A stretch of DNA of 64,000 nucleotides from Mya arenaria (taxonomy: Eukaryota > Mollusca > Bivalvia > Myida > Myidae), in NCBI RefSeq assembly GCF_026914265.1, contig NC_069136.1:50833381-50897380 (forward strand), written 5' to 3'. Of this stretch, positions 48,167 to 60,099 are shown in pieces. The notes beneath the pieces were generated by a model. The model had not been told where the DNA came from, did not search any database, and was given only the letters and a program-made list of their open reading frames with translations. Position 1 is the first letter of the stretch; the number at the start of each line of letters is the position of its first letter. A program made the position numbers and the translations under genes.

Positions 48167-51100
48167 TCACAAGTGGCTGGAGTAAGTATGTACAACGCCG
48201 TGGGAGGGTCCCTGAGCCGCGGTCAGGAGAAGACCCGATGAACTTGACTCCCCAACCTCGGACATGTCCGTAGACTCTGTCACATCAGACGTCTCTGAAT
48301 CTGTGAAAGTATGTAAGGTAAAGTAAGAAAGTGTGTTATAGGTACCAGTACATATCAAGCATAAAATGAGTTTTATTTTAGTGCATGTACTGTGGAATCA
48401 GGATGGATGGCATTTATCACAAGATTAAATGTTAGGGTTTTTCAAGGTTTTAAAAAGGACACAGTGCTGCAGAAGAGGGGTGAATACCATTTTGTTATCA
48501 AATTTTCATTGTACAAGGATATTCAAGAAGTTTATATACCAACAAAATATTATACTTGTCCTAGTCTTCCAGTTTTTTTTTTTATTAATTGCAACTGAGA
48601 ATGCAATAAACGTTCTAATTTGAATTTGCTGAAAAATATAGAAAAATAATTTAAAATCTTTCAAAATGGCACTGCTATATTTTGTACCTGTGGTTTGCAT
48701 CTCTTGTGTATCCTGTAGGGGCATGAAGAACATGTTGGGCTGCATGCCGGAACTCAGCCTGGCATTATGTATACTGGCCGCACGGGGAATTGTCTGCTCA
48801 GGGCTGCTTCCTTCACAACTGCTTGATGATACACTGAAAAATACCCAAACTTTTAATGTATAAACATTGAAAATACCAGGGTTATATCGAATATATGGTT
48901 ATATTGAATATACAAAGTATGTTTATATCCCTTGGAACTCACTAAATCCTTGTGTATACAGGCTGCATAGAGAACCTTTTGCTCAGAGGTACTTCCTAGT
49001 CCACCTTAATGGCTGTCAATGAGTTTATTGACCATTTTATGATTATGGCAGACTCGAAACTGTGATATGTAAGAATTGTCAAAATAATAAAAAAAGTGTC
49101 CTTCAACACTCAATAATGAAGTTCGACTAAAGTATTGGGTGGGGCATGCTTGTTACCTTATAAACCTAACAATTCAAACATCAGAGTGAAGATTTGTAAA
49201 GTGTGATCTAGTTGTTGAACTAAGGAATAAGGATACTGGAATATGTGTTCTGATACCTGTGAGCCAGTGGATGTGGCAGGAGTCTGTCCGGGGTGCTGGG
49301 CCCGGTGTGGAACTTCTTGGGCGGGCTCATGTAGTCCAGTCTGCTGTCTCCGTCAGGCTCCACTGCAACACAATGACATTTAGATGATTTATATACATTT
49401 CAGATATTGTGAATTCACGTTGAGCAATGCAATAAATAATTCAATGCAACAGTCACGTATACATGTATATAAAATTATAAAGGCAGGAACACATCACCCA
49501 GCTTAAGTGGACACCAGTCTACATGATGCAAGCGCTCATGTGTAAGGTTTAAGCTAAAGTGTTGCACATGGTCCTTTTTTGTAAGAACCTTTCTGCCTCT
49601 AAAGACCAGCATGTTTTCCCTTCTTCCTTCATATAATTGAACGCTTATGGTAATAAAATATTTCTTTAATTTAAACTTACTTATTGTGACAAGTTATTAC
49701 AACATTATACCAATAACTCTCTTTGGCACGATGTTATGCAAATTATGGTGTTGTGTTGTGGGGGAAACCAGAGTACTGCGAGGAAACCTTCTTGTCCAGC
49801 CTACTGACCACAAACAATACTCATATGGGCCTCGATGGGGCATCAAACCCGGATTGCCTTAGAATATTTCTTTAGTTTTGTTTTTAAGTTTATTATATGA
49901 TTATAAACAAATTCATACAAAATTAATATGTTTAACTGCTTCAACCAAACACCTACACATTTTTATTGAAAGTTCATAATATATACATTCTCAACAGCAT
50001 TACATACAATGTTTCCTTTTCACCATTAGTACCCTGTCTTTTTTCTACAGCATCCTGCCTATTTTAAAACCTGGCTAAAACCCCTTTGACATGACACGTA
50101 TATGAACAAAAATTTACACACATCCCCAGACCCAAATGATTAAGAACAACCCTATTTTCTGTCCATGGTGTTTCCCGAACTACTAGTTCTGGACTTTACT
50201 TAGAGAACTATAAGGCCATAACATTAGGTTTGGTTAGGGATAAATAAGGTAGGTAGGCTTTTTATCTTTCTTTTTTTCTTATTTTTTATTAGGCTTTATG
50301 TAAAAATGTTATTGTCATCAGTTGGTAATTGTGTTAAAGTAATCAGTATATATCAGTGTTTATCGGTGTATAGCTTTTTAAACTACATATTAAAACACAT
50401 TCACACATTTTTATTTAACCAATAAACTATTAAATTGTTAGGGTTGGCACTTTTTTGTAGGTAGGGTTACCCGAACCAGAAGTGAAACCTCAGATTAACC
50501 CTTAGTTATTATTGTTATAAACCTAAATGTATTAATTATGAATTTATCTTAATTTTTTCTTTATGGGTAATGTGCGTTAATTCAGACCACGTAAACAAAT
50601 ACTTACATTTTCTCTTTCCCAAGGGGCTTGGCCTTATTAACGTTCCAGACGTTATTGGGCTGATACTCCTGTAAAACAACAAATATTTAGCAATGGAAAC
50701 ATTTAACAATTAAAATACATATATCTACATTACCATCATTGTAGGCTTCTGAACACCCAACTCATTTATTAAAACATTCAAATCAACAGGGTAGTATATT
50801 TTGTATGACCTTATAAGCTTAATTCAACTTCGAGGTTTTCCTATTGGTTGTTATGATGAATTACATGGTAGTTTTTTTAACAGGGTCATTAGTGTATAAT
50901 TCTGACTATTTGACAGCTGTCTCAATACCTAAGCTAATAGCATGCCTATACACATGTTCTTAGGCAACAGATACACTTGACGTATACACCATATATAATA
51001 TATTAATGCATACAGGTCAGGATCAGGTTAATTTGTTCTGACAATAAAATAATTGTTTTGGAAAAAAATGTACTTTTGAATAAATCGAAAAACTGTTACT

Positions 51101-54100
51101 CAAAAAACATCTGATGGATATTCAAGCTTTATTGGAAATAAGATCTGCAGCAAGAACATGACAAATGCCCCCAATTAGGCCTTGTCAGTCAGGTAGCTAA
51201 TGATGACAATTTATCTTTTACATTTAAAAAAACAGTTTAAAAAAAGTGGAATAAAGAATATTGCTATGATATTTTTTATTGGGCAACATTTAAAGTCAAG
51301 TTTGACCTTTAATATGAACGCCTGAATGATACATGGAACATACATTCTCTTGCTGCTCTACTCATTCAGTGCAGCATAAATGAAATCAGATTTAAAGTTA
51401 ATGCTAGAAAAAAACATGATTGTAACTGACAGACTGATGGATAAAAAGTGTGACTTCTCCTATCTGGGATATACAAATTGACATGGTTTGCAACAAAAAT
51501 ATGAGTGGATATACTTTATCAGCATAGATAATATTATATCCTCTTTTCTTAAAAACAATCAAATAACACTAAGCAAATGAGTGTATCCTTACCTGCTAAA
51601 AGACTTTCTGGTTGGACTAGGGCTTGGACTAGGTGTAAATGTGTGGTTCTTTATCTGTGCCTGCATCGATGGCGAAAAACATTGCTGAAATTTGAAAAAC
51701 ATCAGGGTGAATCAGAACAGAAAAACCTTACCTTATTTACTCCCCTTACCTGATTAACCTGTCCCAGAGGGAAGATGGAGTACCTTTTACGTGACATTGT
51801 AAAGATTTAGAGAAAGACCTACAGTCAAAACTTGCTATGTTGAACTAAATTATCTCGATGTTCTGGTTATGTTCAACTTTTTCCGAATGTTTTTGGTATG
51901 GTTCAACATGTTTTGTATTTAAATTATAACAAATGTTTGCTATCTCCCAGTATTTCCCCGGGTCCCAACAAAGTTGACATGGCAAGTTTTGACAGTATTA
52001 TAAATTTGTAGATGAACCCACAATATTACTCCAACCTACCTTGCCTGTTCTTGTGGGCGATGGAGCACCTATAATCATGGTGGGAGATGTGAAAATGTGG
52101 AGACTCTCGGAGAATGATCTTGGTCGTCGGTGTGTACTGTCTGCTATCATTGGCTCATCCTGAACATTTAGACAAGTAGTATACTGCATGTGGGAAACAA
52201 TTAAGATCATGGTTTCCTTTCATACAATACAATGCATTAAGGTTAAGATTAAGAGAATCTTTAGTCACAATTTGCAATGTTTTATTGGTTAAGTAGTGAC
52301 ATAATTCTTTAAGTTTGTACATTGAGTGATAGCCACAGAACCTCCTATCTACATTAGTTTACCATTCAGGGAAATGTAGTTTTAATTGGGCTTTGATCCA
52401 TAAAAAATCTATATACTTTTTGTATTTCATATAATTTGTTTTATCAAAGCATACAGAGATTAACGATAAATTTTAACAATATATGGTCCTGCTAATCATA
52501 CGGTGATTCCTGTAGGTTTTTACAATTATTTTTAACTGCTTTATTAATAAATAAAGATTCAAAATGCCGAAATAAGTACATGGGTAGCACGTTTATTTAT
52601 ATTCAATAGTCAATACTTCGTAAAAATCCTAAACAGGTTTCATTATCCTTACTACCCCCGGTAATACTTATTGTACGTTTTACATGTTTCATTACAAATA
52701 CTTAGTAAACATCCTTTAAACAGGTTTCATTATCTTAACCAGTACTTAGTTTACATCCTAAACAGGTTTCATTATATTAACCTATTTTCTATACACCCTA
52801 AACTGGTTTCATTACCCTAACCAATACTTACTATGCTGATTTTTTCATTCCATGAGTTTGATATCTGTATTGCAGAGCGAATTTCTCTGAAATAAATGAC
52901 ATACAGTACTGTTTAAACATTTAACCAAAAGAATAGATTGGAAAAGGTTACAAGTTAGTTCTATAAAACCTTGCTATATATTGGGACGAGTGTTCAGAGC
53001 ATTGTTAAAGTTAACAACATTGTTAACAGAATCGTTGTTAACTGCTAAAAGTTCTGTGGTACTTTAACATATATTGAGACAATTGATCTATGCTTGTTTT
53101 ATCAAAATATTTCAGCACATTAAAAAAATATTTCACCTTTAAAAGTTAGCGATCATGTTGTTAATCACATTGTTGATTTTGACAAAGTGCTGAACAATCT
53201 GCCAAATGTAATTTAAATAATTTAAAGATAACAGAAAATCACCACTTAGCTTTTAAACTGCTACATTGTAAGTGTTGCAACCAATGGACTATGAACTTTA
53301 TCATTCAAATTGTAACAATTAAATTCAAATTGCCATATTGACATAAAATTGTTCCAACTGACTTAATTTATAAATGATGTTTTTAATCAAACCTTTCTTT
53401 TTGTATGTCTCTGACCACGATCTCACTCTCTTCATGCTTCAGTTGATTAAGCCTATCAGCAATTTTAACCGGTGTCTAAAATGCAATAAGTTATTATCAG
53501 TTCAAAAGTGAACTAGCATTATTATAATTTTATATTATGGTTCCATCTTTAGTCAAGCCAACAAAGACACTAAATTTTTCATATTATTAAAAATATGCAA
53601 TATGAAACTTAAATTGCTGTATGGCTCGACAATTCCGCCACTTCCAGTGTAAGGATTGAAAAGTTTTGGCGAAACATGCATGAATCACTGTTAGATTAGA
53701 TTTCAATGCAATACATGATGTGCGGAGATATTAACATAAATGTGGTTACATGCGCGAATCAACGGACAAATCACATCCCTGGATGTGTGCTTGCACGCAA
53801 AACCTTAACCAAGGGGTGACGCCGATGCCGACGCTTGGGTGAGTAGTATAGCTCTCCTTATTCTTCGAATAGTCGAGCTAAAAAATGGGTTACTTATCCG
53901 AACATTCTAAACAACCTCTCCAGACTTTTGTAAAAAAAAAAACAACAACATGGAGGCCATTTGTTTTCTACAGAGGCTGCAGGGGATAAGAATCTAAGGA
54001 CATTTTTTCTAGCTTTGATGTTGGTACAGTGTTATATATTAGCACATACCAAGGCAGCATTATGAAGGGTCATAGAGCTTGAACTAAACCTTCTTGTTCT

Positions 54101-54698
54101 TTGAGAGTCCGCTGAGGTGAAAGTGTTTGGTGGACTGAAAAATAGCACATACCTTTGAAAACTTTCTGATAAAAGTTCAAACAAATGATCGATCGAACAA
54201 AAAATATATATACTCATATATTTTTCTACTCTTCGTAAACAGCACCTAGATGGTGCCACTAACTTTTGTACCATATTCTTAGCAGTCTCTTTATCTTTAT
54301 ATTTAAAATTTTGCCTGCCCTTGACAAATGCTACAACTATGAAAATTTCAAGGATCGATCAGCTTCAAAAATGGAATACAAATAAATGTAGATCATTTTT
54401 ATTACTCTCAACTGTCAACAGTGCGGTACCAGTTATGACTATTAACAAACGGCAGATAAAATATATTCAAAAAGAAAATATCATGCCTGTTTAAAATGAT
54501 TTACCTGATTTCAAGAGCTGAGGTAGACACAAGAATATTTATCATTGGTGCACTGCTTGAACGCTTCAGCGCGCCTGGAGCTGGAATACCATTGCCATTC
54601 ATAGCACTTTCAAGGTCATGGCTGTGTAACCCATGATGTGGATTTGGGTTATGAATTGGAGTTGAAATGTTGTTTGATGAAGGTGGGTCAACCTCCAT
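48167..54698 (-). CDS. PABIR: PABIR/FAM122-family regulator of PP2A-B55 (10 exons, 358 aa)
   Basis: Exons 54698-54505, 54134-54050, 53475-53393, 52886-52832, 52159-52040, 51684-51593, 50668-50607, 49362-49257, 48833-48688, 48300-48167 join in phase to 1,077 nt. Family motifs appear in order: KMEVDPP start region, LKRSSSAPM (about 44-52), the helix RLNQLKHEE (101-109) equivalent to the PP2A-B55 inhibitory helix, SAIQISNSWNEK, RRPRSFSES, SPTRTGKQCFSPS, SPSPSPTRKSFSRS, SPITSGTLIRPSPLGKRK, and a serine-rich C-terminus SDVTESTDMSEVGESSSSG. Vertebrate PABIR1 binds the B55 subunit of PP2A, inhibits it and affects mitotic entry; the same role is inferred. At 358 residues it is somewhat longer than human PABIR1. 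The ATG is the first in frame before the motif block. Confidence 0.92.
49735..49862 (-). mobile_element. Probable SINE fragment
   Basis: On the minus strand: AAGGCAATCCGGGTTTGATG (B-box-like GGTTTGATGCC), then GAGTATTGTTTGTGGTC and CGCAGTACTCTGGTTTCCCC followed by CACAACACAAC. This body is of the kind found behind tRNA heads in invertebrate SINEs. In intron 7 of PABIR. Confidence 0.5.
51822..51995. mobile_element. Pogo-type MITE, about 174 bp
   Basis: Left end CAGTCAAAACTTGCTATGTT; right end AAGTTGACATGGCAAGTTTT followed by GACAG, between TA dinucleotides. Internal TCTCGATGTTCTGGTTATG matches the truncated copy at 41971 and the pogo-like element at 6801. In intron 5 of PABIR. Confidence 0.7.
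52606..52830. repeat. Degenerate tandem repeat, about 45-50 bp unit, 4 copies
   Basis: Each unit contains CCTAAACAGGTTTCATTA and AACCAGTACTTAG variants. The array ends at the exon 4 donor of PABIR, in intron 4. Confidence 0.75.
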
Positions 54699-55247
54699 CT
54701 TCGTTTGTTGTTTTTTCCCACAAAATGATAAACCAGTTCCAAAATTTATCCAATCAGACCCGTGTGAGCAGAATGACTCATTAAACAAAATAACAACATT
54801 TTGAGTTCTGTACGGATTAATCAATTCACAGAATCTTTTCTTTGATATGCATTTATTTATGGTTTGTCACTGTAAAAAGTAGGTTGACCTCAAATTAGTT
54901 TACGTTCCAATCTGCTCCGGTTTCGAGGTGTCAACATTTGGTTCGGTTTGCGTCTGAAATGAGGCAAAGTCACCACTTAATATCAAGAAATATCGAACGG
55001 TTCTAGTCCATAGACCTTCCCTCAGATACAGATATGCTTTCGTTGCATGAATACGGCTTTATTTTTGCATTTATCTTCTTTTTTGGCTGGCCCATTTATC
55101 GTGAAAATACACTTCCTGCGCAAAAATCTTGCCCTAGTGCCCATGAAATGATGACGTATACAAAAATGGTGCACTTTTCTGTGGCGAAGTATAATTCGCC
55201 TCGACAAAATCCATCTAAAAATTAATGCGCGGTAAATTTGAATGTCA

Positions 55248-55513
55248 GGGGCGTAGCTAGTCCTCTATTCATGTGGATTCAAAATTGTGCTAAGGGGGTT
55301 CGGGGGCATGCCCTTTCGAAAAAAAAATAAAAAAAACCTTGGTGCATATTGATGCATTCTGGCTATTCTATTGTGCTTTATTTGATACTGGAAAATGGAC
55401 AGTTTTAGAATCATGTAGTCAAGTATGCAAACTGCAATTGTTTCGGGGATTTTTTTTAGTCAGAATCATGTGGATTCAGCTGCGTACTCGCGTAAAGACA
55501 GCTACGCGCCTGA
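55248..55513. mobile_element. MITE with CAGGGGCGTAGCTAG ends (hAT-like)
   Basis: Left end CAGGGGCGTAGCTAG, right end AGCTACGCGCCTG. Inner sequence contains CATGTGGATTCA near both ends, ACAGTTTTAGAATCATGTAG and CGAAAAAAAAAT. A second diverged copy at 55667-55895 has the same order of motifs. Confidence 0.65.
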
Positions 55514-55666
55514 ATGTAGTGGAAGCTCGACTCGTCGCGACATGCAGGGGCGAGTCCAGGATTTAATGTTAAGGGGCGTAACTTAGGGGCGTAACCTTTT
55601 GACTTGTGCCCCTTCCTCCGAACCCGAATTGTTCGGTTTTAAGTGTTGACTGGGGATTTGGCCCAA

Positions 55667-55895
55667 GGGCGTAGCTAGCCGTCTATTCACGTGGATTCAT
55701 TATTGTGCTAGACCGTCCTAATGCCCTCTCGAAATATTTTGAAAACTATGGTGAAATCTGGTGCATTCTGTGCGTTCTGATGTGATTTATTTAATACTGG
55801 ATAAATGTACAGTTTTAGGATCATGTAGTCAAGTACGCATACTGCAACTTTTTTTGTCATAATCATGTGGATTCAGCCGAGTAATCGCGTAAACT
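55667..55895. mobile_element. Second copy of the CAGGGGCG-type MITE, right end eroded
   Basis: GGGCGTAGCTAGCCGTCTAT, CGTGGATTCATTATTGTGCT, ACAGTTTTAGGATCATGTAG, TGTGGATTCAGCCGAGTAAT. It diverges before a clear right terminus. Confidence 0.6.
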
Positions 55896-56273
55896 CCCCA
55901 AAATATTTTTTTTAACATTTTCTAGTCCGAAAAATTTGGTGCATTTTGGGCGTATTTCTTTACTCTGACAAATATATATTGAAATAAAAAGTAAACTTGG
56001 GCGATGTTAGGGGGAGGGCGTGCGCCGGGTGCCGAATCAACCCTAGGTCCGCTAGTGACATGTGCTTGTACCACAGGCAATAATATCGGCCACGGGGTAA
56101 TATTCTGGCCTACCCCGGGCTCATGCAAGACAAGTCATTCAATAAGTATCAATATAGGTCACACGTGTATACGCCTTAGAGGGTCTATGTGCATGAGTTA
56201 TGTACGGCGATTAATATTGCTTGACGTCAGGGACCGCATTCATAAAATAGCTTCTTAGTGCAAGGGACAAAAA

Positions 56274-56613
56274 ATTGTGGCTCGGAAGGCAATGTCTACA
56301 AATAAATGTGTTGAATTTATCCTCATTTTTCGTATTTTCTCGGCAAATATGGCATATCTCTGCTTGTTGTAACCGTACTCTCATGTATATATTGCTACCT
56401 TCCAAATTTCATGGTTATTACTCGACTGTACACGTTTCCTGGCCGATTTTTTGTACCTTAGCCCCCCATTTTGTTTAATGCAAGCACATTACCCATATTT
56501 TGGTGACAATGCAAACAACCTTCTGCATCATTTCAGTGTGTCCAACTATTAATAATGTGCTGTAAAATTAACTAGACACATTTATTTGTAAACATTGCCT
56601 TCCGAGCCACAAT
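56274..56613. mobile_element. Foldback MITE, 340 bp, about 40-bp inverted ends
   Basis: Left arm begins ATTGTGGCTCGGAAGGCAAT and continues ACAAATAAATGTGTTGA. The right arm is the inverse: AGACACATTTATTTGTAAAC and ATTGCCTTCCGAGCCACAAT. The first 20 bp are a perfect inverted match. No protein is encoded; its family is not recognised. Confidence 0.8.
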
Positions 56614-58004
56614 CTGTTCAATAGCTTTTTTATCTTTAAAGTTATGATACCAAACTAAGATGTCGATTGAAGAATATGTTTTCCCCACACACTGGAGGCA
56701 TTCATTTTTCAAAATTATAAAAAAGTCTACTTACCAGGCAAAACATGGTCACAGAATCGATATTTATCAATCCAAATTCGCCATTGTGTTTGCCATGAAA
56801 CATTTTTCTCACTTAATGTTTGCCAGAAATGAAATTACGTCCTCCCCCTTGTTAGTGGGGGGTTTCAAATAAGTAAAAACTTTTTAAAAGTTTTTAACAT
56901 CGGACCTTTGAAATTACCCTTTATTTTTTCCGTCAAATATTTGAAGGCCCAACCTAAACCTTTTTTTTACATTTCTTACGAAACATCTTTGGTAACAAAA
57001 GCAACATCTGTCAAAATATGGGTTTTCAATCTTTTTAATTTTATGTCTCTAATCGTTTTGGTGATTTTCTTGAATTATAGTGTTCTTTTAACTGTTGCTG
57101 GACATCCAGTAAATACCTTACTTTTGGACTGTAATATTAGGATATGCTTTCTAATTTCGACAATGATATACATGTGTAGCTGCCATTTCTTAGTGTGTAT
57201 TATTGAACTCACTGGAAACTTAGTCAGTCATTACTGGGCCGGTATTCATAAATTTATCGCGGTCCCCTGAGTCTTATCTCGGTCCCCGCAGTTTTATTGT
57301 ATTATATACACTAAAAATATATCTGGTTCGTAATTCAAACTAAGTCGAACTGTTAATTAAGTTGGCGGAATTTAATAAAGTTGATTAAGTACAACACCAT
57401 ATTTTACATTGTTAGAACTATTTCGAATGACAAGCTGCGAATTTTTGTGTTCGACCTGGGAGTAGGATTTGTTATTGGTCCCAAATTATACTTCATTCGG
57501 TACACCTCGGCCATTTTCCATAGAAAACAACCTCGGATGTACGCCGGTACATCTGGTGAATTCGGAACTCCTCAGCCATTTTATCGAAAATATCGAAAAC
57601 ATTGTATTTTGACGGTTTATATACTCAAAAAGTGATACATTTAAGTCAGCAGCAAGTAGATCGCGTAGTAATTTTATTTAGCATTTAAGCTTTATGACTT
57701 ACATGTAACTCCTAGATATCTTAATTATGTTTGCAATAATACACTTCACTGACTATCAATTTAAACTCAGATCAACAAATACAACTCTATAACACTACAT
57801 TTAATTAATGATATAAATAAAAATACGAACTATTTCAACTGATGTACCGGCATACATCCGGGGTTGTTCTCGATTAAATTGGATGAGGAGTTCCGAATGC
57901 ATCTGGTGATTGCATTAATAATTAAGATTCCCTAGAGTAAAGTCCTTCCGTTTAAAATAACTACGCGGTCTACTTACAGCGTAGTTAAATGGAATGATTT
58001 CGGA

Positions 58005-58456
58005 CAATGCTATTTGCCGACGATATGGTAATTTTTGACAATACTGTTGAAGAATTACAAAATAGCTTAAATTTGTTGTATGTTTATTGTTTGAAATGGG
58101 GACTAGAAGTTAACATGGAAAAGACAAAGATAATGGTATTTCGGAAAAGGGGCAATTTACGTGAAAATGAAAAATGGACATATGACAATAAATATCTTGA
58201 AACAGTTGATGATTTTAATTACCTTGGAACAGTTTTAACTACACCGGGTCTTTTGTTTTTGACCAAGAATCCATAGCAGGGAAAGGTATTAAGGCTCTTT
58301 ATGTAGATATAAATAATACAAAGCATTACAATTTTAAGCCTAGCGTTCTTTGTCAATTGTTTGACGCCTTTGTTGGAGCCACGTTGAATCATGGGTCTGA
58401 CATATGGGGATTGAGATCCAGCGAATTCATCTTAAATTTTGTAAATATATTCTAGG
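58005..58456 (+). pseudogene. Broken non-LTR retrotransposon reverse transcriptase
   Basis: The frame opens MLFADDMVIFDNTVEELQNS, carrying the FADD catalytic box of non-LTR reverse transcriptases, then EVNMEKTKIMVFRKRG and FNYLGTVLT, the usual downstream motifs. After a frame break near 58250 the sequence continues in another frame with FVGATLNHGSDIWG and HLKFCKYILGV. The finger/palm region before FADD and the endonuclease are missing. The fragment is then interrupted by half a MITE. Confidence 0.85.
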
Positions 58457-58650
58457 TGTTAAAGCTGCACTCTCACAGATTGAACGTTTTGACAACTGTT
58501 TTATTTTTTGTCTTGGAACGAGCAAATATTTGCTTAAATATCTGCAAAACAGTGTAAAAAGACTGCTGACAAAATATCAGATCACAGATTGTCATATATC
58601 CGTTCCAAATTTGATGTTTTATGCATTTTTCTTAACCGTTATTTACGTTT
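58457..58650. mobile_element. Half copy of the CTGCACTCTCAC foldback MITE
   Basis: GTTAAAGCTGCACTCTCACA, TTGAACGTTTTGAC, TTTTTTGTCTTGGAACGAGC and GATGTTTTATGCATTTTTCT follow the left arm of the element at 17326-17694 in order. The right arm is absent. It lies inside the reverse-transcriptase remnant, so this MITE moved or was copied after the retrotransposon landed. Confidence 0.75.
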
Positions 58651-58855
58651 TGTTTTTATTTATAAAAATGTCTTTCAGTGCAGATGCCAAAATGTGGTTG
58701 AACTATTTTCAGCACACATTTAGGTGGTTAAACCAAATAAAAAATACCATGAAGGCTCTTGTACAGCAAAGGAATTGTCAGGAAATTAAAATACCACATT
58801 TAAATAATGTTAAAGCAGAAACCATTGCAAAAATATGTGTTTTTGGAACTTAAAC
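58651..58855 (+). pseudogene. Possible continuation of the retrotransposon after the MITE
   Basis: The frame reads ADAKMWLNYFQHTFRWLNQI and KNTMKALVQQ, weakly like the region after the YILGV motif in non-LTR reverse transcriptases. Beyond this, to 59404, I see no coding signal. Confidence 0.35.
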
Positions 58856-59404
58856 GTCATAAAAAGTATCAGATTCTCGCTTCCCACATTTGTAAACAAC
58901 AGATTGGCCGAAGGTTTTCCTTCAATAACTTTTTTATTCCGTAACCTAAACGCATGAAATAAAAAGCCGAGTGAGGCATAGTAATTGTAGAGCCGAATGC
59001 GCGCCATGATATTTTTGAAATATATACTTTATACCACTTAACAGGCGAAAACAGGTTCCAAAAATCCAAAAATTCATCATGATTTCGCCGCCATCTTGCA
59101 TATCAAGCTCCAAAACCTCACTTAAACCCTTGCAGATTCGGAATACGTGTACCCCCCTGCTATTGGTGTCATTTTGAATAATTCTCTTACTGTGACGTTC
59201 TTTAAATATTACTGTTAGGAACATAGAAAAATCAACACCTTATGTTAAGACGTTTATTATTACTCACATACGTCACAAAAGAGTGCCAACAAACATTAAA
59301 GATGTCTTATCCCTAGAAACGGTTGAGGTAGAAAACGAAGAAGATAGATGTATATCAGCCCTAGTTTCGGATACGTAACGGAGACTTTGTAAACCTGGTT
59401 TCCA

Positions 59405-60099
59405 TTAAAGATGCACTCTTACCTACTCCAAAATAAGATGTACAACAACTAATACAATTATTTTAAGTTACCAAAAAGGATGAATAAACATCAAAAACAA
59501 TGTTTTTATGAAGGATACCGTGTTTAATTTGAAAGAAAGGTCCAGCAAAACGGTATTTTTAATTCATGAGACTATAGATGGTTACTGTAAATCTTTTAGG
59601 ACCCTGCAGCAGCAGTCATTTAATATTCGTGCATTTTCAGCTATTAAATACATGGTTAGGATCTAATTGTTATCAGTAAATGAGTAATTAATATTTTTCC
59701 ATAAATGCATTATTCAGTAAGTAGTTAAAGTGACAGTATTATCAAAAATAATACATATACACATGTAAAACAAACATAAATTTTAAGTGATGAATCATCA
59801 AATACTTACTAAATAATGCATTTATGGAAAATATTAATTATGATAACAAGATTGTGACCGTGTATTCGATAACTGAAAGCGCAAACATATTAAATGATTG
59901 GTGAATGCTAAAAGATTTACTGTGCTCTACTATAGTCTCATCAAGTTTAACCACCGTGTTTTTTGCCCAGTCTTTCAAATTTGACTCGGTATCCTTCATA
60001 CGAACAATTGTTTTTGACATTTATTCATCTTTTTTTAAATATTAAAACAATATTATTAAGTGTGTTAAGTCTTATTTGTGAGTAAGAGTGCATCTTTAA
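59405..60099. mobile_element. Long foldback MITE of the GATGCACTCTTAC family, 695 bp
   Basis: TTAAAGATGCACTCTTAC (59405-59422) and GTAAGAGTGCATCTTTAA (60082-60099) are perfect inverted repeats. The arms pair imperfectly over most of their length, for example CATAAATGCATTATTCAGTA against TACTAAATAATGCATTTATG. Related copies lie at 40790, 41593 and 63760. Confidence 0.88.

Larger units (their letters stand above)
54699..58000. other. Repeat-rich region upstream of PABIR
   Basis: The PABIR promoter and 5' UTR should begin here, but no core motif is convincing. It holds a GGGGCG-ended MITE (55248-55513) and a related copy (55667-55895), a foldback element (56274-56613), and CpG-containing palindromic sequence at 57527-57577 and 57842-57907 sharing GATGTACCGGCATACATC-like strings. 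The open frames at 56660-57270 match nothing recognised. Confidence 0.55.

Noticed and set aside
56660..57270. Hydrophobic 120-residue frame and neighbour upstream of PABIR
   Set aside because: Composition follows T-rich DNA; no motif, splice sites or family likeness found.
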